Source: JBNJGB01 sp051747385 (GTDB lineage Bacteria > Myxococcota_A > UBA9042 > PHBI01 > JACKFB01). From it: 64,000 bases of DNA. The notes under the pieces are model-generated. The model was not told the origin of the DNA. It did not search any database and saw only the letters and a list, made by a program, of their open reading frames with translations. The stretch is from positions 62,001 to 126,000 of the forward strand of contig JBNJGB010000012.1 in NCBI GenBank assembly GCA_051747385.1. The letters are read 5' to 3'. Both the position numbers and the translations under genes were made by a program. Shown here piece by piece: positions 57,196-64,000 of this stretch (position 1 is its first letter; every line of letters begins with the position of its first letter).

Positions 57196-59277
57196 ATGCC
57201 TCCGATGGTGGCGACCGAGGATCCGACGGCGCCGGGCGGCGTCTGTCCCGCGTGCGAAGCGGGCTACGAGGACGAGCCGGAGGCCTGCCCCGCCTGTGGC
57301 GAGCCGACCCTCCTCGACGGGCGGCTGCGCCTGCTGCGGCTCGTCGGCGAGGGCGGCTCCAGCCGGACCTGGGAGGCCCTGGACGAGCACAGGGGACGCC
57401 TCGTCGCGCTGAAGGTCCTCGACGTGGCGCACCTGACCGACTGGAAGCGGCTCGACCTGTTCCAGCGGCAGCACGACCTGCTCCGAAACCTCGACCACCC
57501 GGACGTCCCGGAGGCCTTCGGGCACTTCCAGGAGACGGTGGCGGGCGACCTGTGGGAGTGCTTCGAGCAGGAGTACGTGGACGGCCCCAGCCTGCAGTCC
57601 CTGCTGGACGACGGCCGGCGCTTCGACGAGGGGTCCGCGCGGACGCTGCTGGAGCGGATGCTCGACGTGCTCGGCTACCTGCACGGACTGTCGCCGCCCG
57701 TGCTGCACCGCGACGTGAAGCCCTCGAACATCCTCCTCCGCGAGGACGACCATCCCGTGCTCGTGGACTTCGACGCGGCGACCGGCGAGGTCGCGGATCC
57801 CATGCGCCGGGACGCCACCCTGGTCGGCACCGCCGGCTACGTGCCCATGGAGCAGCTCTCCGGGCAGTCCGTCCCGGCGTCGGACCTGTACGCGCTCGGC
57901 ATGACGCTCGTGGCCCTGCTTTCCCGCAAGGCGCCCACGGACCTCCCGGTCGAGGGCGGCCGGGTGCGGTTTGAGCACGTCGTGAACGTCTCGTCGCGGT
58001 TCGAGCGGGTCCTGCGCGGGATGCTCGAGCCCGCCGTCGAGCGCCGCCTGGGCTCGGCGGAGGCCGTCCGCGCCGAGCTCTCGGGACGGGTCCCTTCGGC
58101 GGAGGCGCAGCGGGCGGGCCCGCCGGTCGGGGTCGGCCGCCGATATGATCCGAAGGCGTTCGACGCGACGGGCTGGAGACGGGATCCGCACCTGGTCTGG
58201 CCCAGGGTGGCGGTGGCGTCGAGCGAGTACGACGAAGGCTGGGCGGCGCGCTCGGCCACCGGGCCGCCCCGGGTCTTCCCGCGGCACGGAGACTACCGGG
58301 GCGCGTGGGCCTCCCGCCTGGCCAACGGCGGCGAGGAGTGGCTGGAGGTCACCTTCCCCGAAGACGCCCCGCCCGCCCGGGCCGTCCGCGTCTTCGAGAC
58401 CTTCAACCCCGGGGCGATCCGCGAGATCCGCATCGGCGTCCTGGGTCGCGAGCCCGAGTCGGTCTGGCGCGACGATCCCGCGCCGGCAGGGCGCGGCGCC
58501 CGGGTGCTGGAGGTGGCCCTGGACCCGCCACGGCACGTGAGCGTGGTGCACGTGCAGCTGGACACGTCCGCCGTGGACGGATGGAACGAGGTCGACACCG
58601 TCGCCCTGGTGGCCGACCGCCCCGCCGTCGAGGGCCGGGTGCGCTGGGATCGCCGCCGATGGCCCTGGAAGGCCGTCGCGCTGCTGGCCCTGCTGCTGCT
58701 CGGTCCGACGGTGTACATGGCGATCCCCCACGGCGCGGCCCCGGTGGCACCGTCCGAGGCCCTCCCCGTCGAGGCCACCGTCGACGGCGCGACGGCCCGC
58801 GCCTGGGCCGTGGACCGGAGCACGCTGTTCGGGATGCCGATCACCTGGGCCGCCACCGTGGAGGGTCGGTCGTCCGCCTACGGGGACACGGACTGGTCGG
58901 CGCGGCATGCCCTCGGCGAGCCGAACACGTGGCCCGCGCGAGGCGACCTGGCCAGCGCGTGGGCGCCCCTGTCCGAGGACGGGGGCGTCGAGTGGATCAC
59001 CCTGGGCTTCCCCGGCGCCCCTCCGGCGACGGCGGTGCTCATCGCGGAGTCCTGGCACCCCGGGGCTGTCGTGCGGGTAGACGACCTGACCGGGACGCCG
59101 ACGGTCCTCTGGGAGCACTCCGCCGACACGCCCGTGGCCGGGAGCGGCGCGCTTGTCAGGATCGACCTGCGCGAGCCCCGCCGCATCGAGCGGCTCCGGG
59201 TGGTCCTGGACACGACGCGGGTCGAGGGCTGGAACGAGATCGACGCGGTGGGCCTGCTGCATGGGGGGACACGATGA
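57196..59277 (+). CDS. Zinc-ribbon Ser/Thr kinase with two copies of a novel beta-rich module
   Basis: About 693 residues. A zinc ribbon (CPACEAG...CPACGE, about 17-36) is followed by a eukaryotic-type kinase (about 45-300): glycine loop VGEGGSS, LVALKVL with the catalytic Lys, HRDVKPSN near 175, and DFD (not DFG) near 193, so activity is uncertain. After the kinase come module 1 (58200-58615), a transmembrane helix (about 493-512) and module 2 (58845-59265), each ending in a GWNE(V/I)D(T/A)V motif. The start is uncertain between a TTG at 57169 and ATGs at 57196/57205. It overlaps the next gene by ATGA. Confidence 0.83.
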   Translation: MPPMVATEDPTAPGGVCPACEAGYEDEPEACPACGEPTLLDGRLRLLRLVGEGGSSRTWEALDEHRGRLVALKVLDVAHLTDWKRLDLFQRQHDLLRNLDHPDVPEAFGHFQETVAGDLWECFEQEYVDGPSLQSLLDDGRRFDEGSARTLLERMLDVLGYLHGLSPPVLHRDVKPSNILLREDDHPVLVDFDAATGEVADPMRRDATLVGTAGYVPMEQLSGQSVPASDLYALGMTLVALLSRKAPTDLPVEGGRVRFEHVVNVSSRFERVLRGMLEPAVERRLGSAEAVRAELSGRVPSAEAQRAGPPVGVGRRYDPKAFDATGWRRDPHLVWPRVAVASSEYDEGWAARSATGPPRVFPRHGDYRGAWASRLANGGEEWLEVTFPEDAPPARAVRVFETFNPGAIREIRIGVLGREPESVWRDDPAPAGRGARVLEVALDPPRHVSVVHVQLDTSAVDGWNEVDTVALVADRPAVEGRVRWDRRRWPWKAVALLALLLLGPTVYMAIPHGAAPVAPSEALPVEATVDGATARAWAVDRSTLFGMPITWAATVEGRSSAYGDTDWSARHALGEPNTWPARGDLASAWAPLSEDGGVEWITLGFPGAPPATAVLIAESWHPGAVVRVDDLTGTPTVLWEHSADTPVAGSGALVRIDLREPRRIERLRVVLDTTRVEGWNEIDAVGLLHGGTR

Positions 59278-60545
59278 GTCGGGACCTGGAGGACGTCGCC
59301 GAGGAGGTCGCAGGCCGAGGTGAGCGACGGACCCGGTCGGGCCCCGCCGCGTCGGAGATCGGCAGCGCGCGGCACCTGACGGTCGCCGACATGGAGGACC
59401 GGGGCTGGCGCACGGATCGGCGCCAGGCCTGGGGCGTCGGCGAGGAGTGCTGGCCGCCGGTCGACGCCGCGGACTTCGTGAAGCGCTGGCCGGGGCACGC
59501 CTCCGGCCCGCCGTCCTACTATCCGAAAGCCGGTGTGTGGGCCGCCCGGATGGAGTACGCGTGGAGCCCCTCCATCGCGGCCGAGCGGCGTGCCTGGCTC
59601 GAGGTCTCCTTCGCCGACGACCTCCCACCGGCCCAGGCCGTGCGCATCTTCGAGATGAAGGGGACGGGGAGCGTCGTCGAGGTGGAGGGCGTGAGCCCGG
59701 ACGGGACGCGCGAGGTGCTGTGGCGCGGGCCGGCCGTGGACGACGCGCCGGAGCCGGACGTCCTCGAAGTGGACGTGTCCCCGCCGCGGCGCCTGTCCCG
59801 GGTCCGCGTCCACGTGGCGACCGGCGAAGAGGCACGTGACCCCAGGATGACGTATCTCGACACCGTGGCGCTGGTCGCGACGGAGCCGGTCACGGACGAG
59901 GCGGACGCGACGAAGGGTCGCTACACCCGACGATACGCCATATGGTACGGCGTGGTGAGCGTGCTGCTGGCCATCGGGCTCGGGATCGCCTGGCTCGCCC
60001 ACTCGGCGAAGGACTCGGAGCAGGCGCCGTCGGAGCCCGCGGCCGCAGCCGGAGGCGAAGCGGTCGCGACCCGCGTCCGGATGACGCCGGAGGCCCTGGA
60101 GAACATGGACGTCGTCTGGGCCTCCGAGGCCGTGGGTGCTTCGTCGCAGTACGGCACGGACGGCTGGCAGCCCTCCCAGGCGACCGGCGCACCCGACCTC
60201 TGGCCGACCATGGCGGACGACCGCCGGGCCTGGGCGTCCGAGGAGGCCGACGCCGGCGAGGAGTGGCTGGCCGTGCGCTTGTCCGAGCCGACGAAGGCCA
60301 CGAACGTCTTCGTGGTGGAGAGCTTCAACCCGGGCGCCGTCGTGCGCGTCGAGGCCGGCGAGGGACCGGACCGCGAGGTGCTCTGGCAGGGCGAGGCCGC
60401 CCCGGTGACCGACGAGCAGCCCTCCATCCTGCGCATCGACCTGCCGCAGCCGAGGGTCCTGGAGACGCTCCGCGTCGTGCTGGACAGCGACGCCGTCGAG
60501 GGCTGGAACGAGATCGACGCCGTCGGGATCGTCCCGCTCCGTTGA
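59274..60545 (+). CDS. Membrane protein with two copies of the same novel module
   Basis: 423 residues: a ~60-residue acidic N-terminus, a divergent module copy (59449-59880), one transmembrane helix (59932-59998, YAIWYGVVSVLLAIGLGIAWL), and a close module copy (60105-60535) ending VEGWNEIDAVGIV. The close copy shares with the kinase protein QATGAPDLWP/ATGPPRVFP, GEEWLxV, ESFNPGAVVRV and the closing GWNEIDAV. Being co-translated with the kinase (ATGA), it is likely an extracytoplasmic sensor or binding partner for the same signal. The module layout suggests a beta-sandwich but I do not recognise the family. Confidence 0.8.
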   Translation: MSRDLEDVAEEVAGRGERRTRSGPAASEIGSARHLTVADMEDRGWRTDRRQAWGVGEECWPPVDAADFVKRWPGHASGPPSYYPKAGVWAARMEYAWSPSIAAERRAWLEVSFADDLPPAQAVRIFEMKGTGSVVEVEGVSPDGTREVLWRGPAVDDAPEPDVLEVDVSPPRRLSRVRVHVATGEEARDPRMTYLDTVALVATEPVTDEADATKGRYTRRYAIWYGVVSVLLAIGLGIAWLAHSAKDSEQAPSEPAAAAGGEAVATRVRMTPEALENMDVVWASEAVGASSQYGTDGWQPSQATGAPDLWPTMADDRRAWASEEADAGEEWLAVRLSEPTKATNVFVVESFNPGAVVRVEAGEGPDREVLWQGEAAPVTDEQPSILRIDLPQPRVLETLRVVLDSDAVEGWNEIDAVGIVPLR

Positions 60546-60579
60546 GGGTCTCGTCCCGCTGCGTGTACCGTGTGCGGCC

Positions 60580-63500
60580 ATGAAGGCCGCCGACTTCCTC
60601 TGGTCCTATCGCTGCAACCTCCAGGGCTGCTGTTGCTCCGGGTGGCGCGTGGGATTCCGCGAGCACGACTGGCACCGCATGAAGCGGGCGGCCGTGGGCA
60701 CCGCCCTGGAGGAGGATCTCGACGAGGCCCTGTCGATCAGGCGCCCGGCCACCACGCCCTTCGCCTCCCTCATCCCGCCCCGGGCGCACGTGGGGCGCTT
60801 CGACCAGGACTTCGGCGAGATGGCCAAGGGCGAGGACGGCGCCTGCCGCTTCCTGGCCGAGGACAAGGCCTGCCGCGTCCACGCGGAGATCGGCGAGGCG
60901 GCCATGCCGCAGATCTGCCGGAACTTCCCCATCGCCGGGCTGGAGACGCCCGACGGCGTGGAGACCTTCTGGGAGATGGTCTGCCCGGAGGTGGCCGCCG
61001 CCCTGGCCCGGTCGGAGTCGCCGGCCCGGATCGTGGAGGCGCCCGAGTCGTTCGACCGGCCCGTCATCGCGTTCCGCCCGAACGCCGGTGCGCCGCCGGT
61101 ACGCCTCACCTGGGAGCGCGACGTCCCCTTCGAGACCGTGGCCGGGCTGCGCCGGGACGCCGCGGAGGTGCTCGCAGACCACGCCGATCGGCCGCTATGG
61201 CCCCTGGCGAGGCTGCTGTGGCACGTCCACGGGTGGGCCATGCGCCCCGACGCGGAGCGGCCCGACTGGGACGGCGGCCTGTCCGGCGGGGCCTACGTGA
61301 CGTCCCTGCTCCAGGTGGCGGCCGCCTTCCGCGAGACCGCGGACTCGCCGAAGTGGATCCGCGCCCGCATCGCCCACGTCCGGCGCTTCTTCCGGCACCA
61401 CCCCTGGGGCACGGAGCGGACGCTGGACGTCCTGGAGGCGGGGTCGCTCCCCACGGCGTCCCGGGCGGCGGAGGCCCTCGCGGGGGCCGGCCCGAACGAG
61501 CACCTGGTGCTGGCGAACTATCTGGTGGCGCGCTCCCAGGCCGTGCCCCTGCACAACAACGGCGCGCTCTACCCCGCCTGGCTCGGCCTGGTGGAGTCCG
61601 TCGGCACGGCGCTCTACCTGGCGGGGACGTTCGCGCTGGCCGGCGAGGGGCCGCTCGGCAAGGGGCCGATGGCGGCCGCCCTGGCCCTGTCGGAGTGGAT
61701 GTACCGGGGGCGCAAGACCGCCCCGCCCCCGTTCGCGACCCAGCGCCGCCTCGGCGCCCTGGACCTGGGGGACCCGCCCGGCACCCTGCGCGACCTGCCG
61801 TCGGCGGTGGAGGGCCTGGCCCGGCGACGCGGCGCGCCGTTGCGCCTGGACGACGCGGGCGAGGCGGTGGACGCCCTCTCCGAGGCCCTGAAGCCCCGCC
61901 TGGAGGTGGCGCTCCAGGCCCACGCCCTCGGCGTGAAGACCGCGCTGGCCGGACCGCTGGACGACCTGGCCCGACGCTCCGCCGACCCGTGGAGCGAGTC
62001 CCCGCCGCCCGAGGTGGCCCCCCTGGTCGAGAAGGCCCGCCGCGCAGAAGCCCGCCTCCTCGACCGGATGGCCGTGTCCGAGGAGGACGTACCGCTGGTG
62101 GCCCTGGCGCGGAGGCTCCGCCTGTCGGACGCCGAGATCGCCCTGGTCGGCGTCCTGCTCCTGTCGGACACCGACCGGGCCTGGTCACGCGCGCTGGTCC
62201 ACGTGGGGCTGGACTACGGCCACCGCCTGCCGAGCAGCCGGACGCTCGCGGTGCTCCTGGGCGACGGGGCCGCGGCGGCGCTGCGCGAGGACGGGCCGCT
62301 GCGACACCTGGAGATCGTGCGGGACGCCACGCCCGCCGGGGCCTCGCCGGGTGATGGCGATCGCCGGTGGGCCCTGGCTCCTCGGGTCCAGGCGTTCCTC
62401 CTGGGCGCGCCGGGCGAAGCGCTGCCCGCCGACCTGGCGCCTCTCGCCGTGTCCGAGGGTCGCGCGGCGCAGCGGGTGCCCCCGCCGCGGGAGGTGGTGG
62501 AGGAGACCCGCCGGGCGACCCTGGCCGCCGCCGAGCAGGTCGGCGCGGTGGTCCTGGTGGGCCCGGACGGACACGATCGGCACGCGGTGGTCCGCCTCGC
62601 GACGGACCGCGGCGTGCTGGGCCTCCGGGCGCCGGCGCGCCTCGACTCCAGGACGCTGCGGCGCGCGGCGCGCGAGGCCGTACTGTCGGATCGGAGCCTG
62701 CTCCTCCTCGCGGAGCCCAAGACCCTGGAGGCCGACGACCTGGCCGAGGCCCTGGCCGGGATCGCGGAGCGGACGGGCCGCCCGGTGTTCGTGGCCACGC
62801 ACGAGCCGCCCGCGGCGCTCTACGGCCGGGTGCCCCTGGCCAGCGTGCGGGTCCCGGCGCCCACCTGGGAGGAGCGCCTGCGCCTGCTGGCCCGAGGCCT
62901 GCCGAGCGACGTCATCCTGTCCGACCCGGACGGCCTCCGCTCCGCGGTGCGGAGCCTCGCGGTCCCGCCGGATCAGCTCCTGGCGGCCACGCGGCAGGCC
63001 AGCGCCGAGGCCCTGCTCGCGGCGCGCCGGGCCGAGGAGGACGACGAGCCGGGCGACGGCCGGCCCCGCCTGTCGGTCGCGCGGCTCATGGGCGCCATGC
63101 GCGAGCAGATGACCTCCCGGATCGGGGAGTTCGCGCACCTGGTGGCGGTGAGCCAGGGCTGGGAGGACCTGCAGCTTCCGGAGGCGGACAAGGATCGGCT
63201 GCGAGAGCTGGTCACGGCCCACCGGCACCGGCACCGGGTCCTGGACGACTGGGGCTTCGGGACGACGACGTCCGGGACCGGGCTCACGTCCCTGTTCCAC
63301 GGCCCGCCCGGGACGGGCAAGACCATGGCGGCGGGCATCGTCGCGCGAGAGCTGGGCCTGGAGGTGTTCCGGGTGGACCTGTCGCGGGTCGTGGACAAGT
63401 ACATCGGCGAGACGGAGAAGTCCCTGGCGCGGGTCTTCGACGAGGCCGAGCAGGGCGAGGTGCTGCTGCTCTTCGACGAGGCGGACAGCCTCTTCGGGAA

Positions 63501-63915
63501 GCGGACCGCGGTGTCCTCTTCCACGGATCGCTACGCCAACCTGGGCGTGAACTACCTCCTGCAGCGCATCGAGCGCTACCGGGGCGTCGTCGTCCTCACC
63601 ACGAACCACGCGAGCCAGATGGACGACGCCTTCAAGCGCCGCATCCGATACCAGGTGCACTTCCCCATGCCGGCCATGGACGAGCGCGTCCGCATCTGGC
63701 AGAGCCTGCTCCCCGCCGAGGCCCCGGTGGCGCTGGACGACGTCGACTGGGAGTGGCTGGGCGAGGACTACGAGCTGAGCGGCGGCCACATCCGCAACGC
63801 CGTGCTCACGGCCGCGACCCTGGCGGCCATCCGCGGCGACGCCATCGCCATGGACGACCTGGTGGAGGGCGCCAACCGCGAGTACCGCTCCCTGGGCCGC
63901 GTGGTCCGGGACTGA
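60580..63915 (+). CDS. Fusion of FliB/YkgJ-like cysteine domain with tandem AAA+ ATPase
   Basis: 1111 residues. The N-terminal ~250 residues carry the YkgJ/FliB cysteine signature C12-x4-CCC-SGW and a second Cys set (GACRFLAEDKACRVH, PQICRNFPI near 89-122), typical of the family that binds metal or Fe-S and includes flagellin lysine N-methylase. A helical mid-region follows, then a degenerate first AAA domain with no visible Walker A, and an intact second AAA domain (Walker A GPPGTGKT near 907, Walker B LLLFDEADSLF near 963). The AAA half parallels the tandem ATPase at 48462. I know of no other protein with this fusion. Followed 10 bp later by another gene. Confidence 0.85.
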   Translation: MKAADFLWSYRCNLQGCCCSGWRVGFREHDWHRMKRAAVGTALEEDLDEALSIRRPATTPFASLIPPRAHVGRFDQDFGEMAKGEDGACRFLAEDKACRVHAEIGEAAMPQICRNFPIAGLETPDGVETFWEMVCPEVAAALARSESPARIVEAPESFDRPVIAFRPNAGAPPVRLTWERDVPFETVAGLRRDAAEVLADHADRPLWPLARLLWHVHGWAMRPDAERPDWDGGLSGGAYVTSLLQVAAAFRETADSPKWIRARIAHVRRFFRHHPWGTERTLDVLEAGSLPTASRAAEALAGAGPNEHLVLANYLVARSQAVPLHNNGALYPAWLGLVESVGTALYLAGTFALAGEGPLGKGPMAAALALSEWMYRGRKTAPPPFATQRRLGALDLGDPPGTLRDLPSAVEGLARRRGAPLRLDDAGEAVDALSEALKPRLEVALQAHALGVKTALAGPLDDLARRSADPWSESPPPEVAPLVEKARRAEARLLDRMAVSEEDVPLVALARRLRLSDAEIALVGVLLLSDTDRAWSRALVHVGLDYGHRLPSSRTLAVLLGDGAAAALREDGPLRHLEIVRDATPAGASPGDGDRRWALAPRVQAFLLGAPGEALPADLAPLAVSEGRAAQRVPPPREVVEETRRATLAAAEQVGAVVLVGPDGHDRHAVVRLATDRGVLGLRAPARLDSRTLRRAAREAVLSDRSLLLLAEPKTLEADDLAEALAGIAERTGRPVFVATHEPPAALYGRVPLASVRVPAPTWEERLRLLARGLPSDVILSDPDGLRSAVRSLAVPPDQLLAATRQASAEALLAARRAEEDDEPGDGRPRLSVARLMGAMREQMTSRIGEFAHLVAVSQGWEDLQLPEADKDRLRELVTAHRHRHRVLDDWGFGTTTSGTGLTSLFHGPPGTGKTMAAGIVARELGLEVFRVDLSRVVDKYIGETEKSLARVFDEAEQGEVLLLFDEADSLFGKRTAVSSSTDRYANLGVNYLLQRIERYRGVVVLTTNHASQMDDAFKRRIRYQVHFPMPAMDERVRIWQSLLPAEAPVALDDVDWEWLGEDYELSGGHIRNAVLTAATLAAIRGDAIAMDDLVEGANREYRSLGRVVRD

Positions 63916-63925
63916 AGGAGCCGCC

Positions 63926-64000
63926 ATGAGCGACGACGCCCCGATGGAGCCCGAGGAGCTGGACACCCTGGTGGACGAGCTGACCTCCGGGGTCCCCGGG
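63926..64000 (+). CDS. Start of an unidentified acidic protein (cut by window edge)
   Basis: First 25 codons, beginning MSDDAPMEPEELDTLVDEL, 10 bp after the FliB-AAA gene and preceded by AAGGAG. It is in the same operon. Nothing can be said of its function. Confidence 0.6.
   Translation, partial: MSDDAPMEPEELDTLVDELTSGVPG

Noticed and set aside
48462..63915. The AAA+ ATPases as evidence of a contractile injection system in the window
   Set aside because: No sheath, tube, baseplate or spike gene is present; the ATPase type also occurs elsewhere.
1..64000. tRNA, rRNA and CRISPR elements
   Set aside because: None was recognised on reading both strands; tRNA genes could be missed by eye, so a tRNA search program would be the decisive check.

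Overview
The window looks like chromosomal DNA of a very GC-rich, didermic bacterium, most likely a Myxococcota/deltaproteobacterial relative. The clues are many signal-peptide lipoproteins, OmpA proteins with calcium-binding TSP3-type repeats, a eukaryotic-type Ser/Thr kinase, mevalonate-pathway enzymes and squalene synthase. No rRNA, tRNA, CRISPR array, phage or plasmid backbone was seen. The extreme GC content creates very long antisense open frames, which were ignored in favour of frames with recognisable protein families.

Layout. 0-6.2 kb: a leftward operon for squalene synthase, FPP synthase, a 3-beta-hydroxysteroid-dehydrogenase-type reductase, a Rieske oxygenase and (cut by the window edge) HMG-CoA reductase, with a rightward type 2 IPP isomerase beyond the divergent promoter region. 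Together they read as mevalonate -> IPP/DMAPP -> FPP -> squalene -> sterol modification; the Rieske/dehydrogenase pair matches the bacterial sterol C-4 demethylation logic (SdmA/SdmB). The region ahead of the operon carries seven roughly 35-bp-spaced AACRYGTT palindromes and a near-leaderless promoter. 6.2-20.5 kb: housekeeping and envelope genes, a SWIM-SNF2 helicase, an orphan radical SAM enzyme of atypical composition, and a divergent c-di-GMP pair (GAF-GAF-GGDEF and tandem PilZ). 20.5-25.6 kb: a Nudix hydrolase and a tightly coupled four-gene NRPS-like cassette (luciferase-like monooxygenase, adenylation enzyme, GNAT, carrier-protein-GNAT fusion). 25.7-43.4 kb: DUF1540 protein, aldo/keto reductase, molybdenum hydroxylase large subunit, class I FBPase, an aminotransferase, OmpA/TSP3, DUF2914, esterase, MsrB, a secreted metzincin-like protein, OmpA/DUF4398 proteins and a YdiJ-type dehydrogenase.

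43.5-64 kb is the most accessory-looking part: a small two-gene operon of unknown function, an alpha/beta-hydrolase-CHAT protease fusion, a tandem AAA+ ATPase, lipoproteins, an 11-mer-repeat LEA-like secreted protein, a Uma2 nuclease, an epimerase/ene-reductase pair, an FkbM methyltransferase, and a kinase followed by proteins carrying four copies of one undescribed beta-rich module. The window ends in a fusion of a FliB/YkgJ-like cysteine domain to a tandem AAA+ ATPase.

A 161-185 bp non-autonomous mobile element (MITE-like) occurs three times (4934, 26091, 51782), with 18-bp terminal inverted repeats, an internal GGCAAG hexamer array and 12-bp target duplications. All three lie just upstream of rightward genes.
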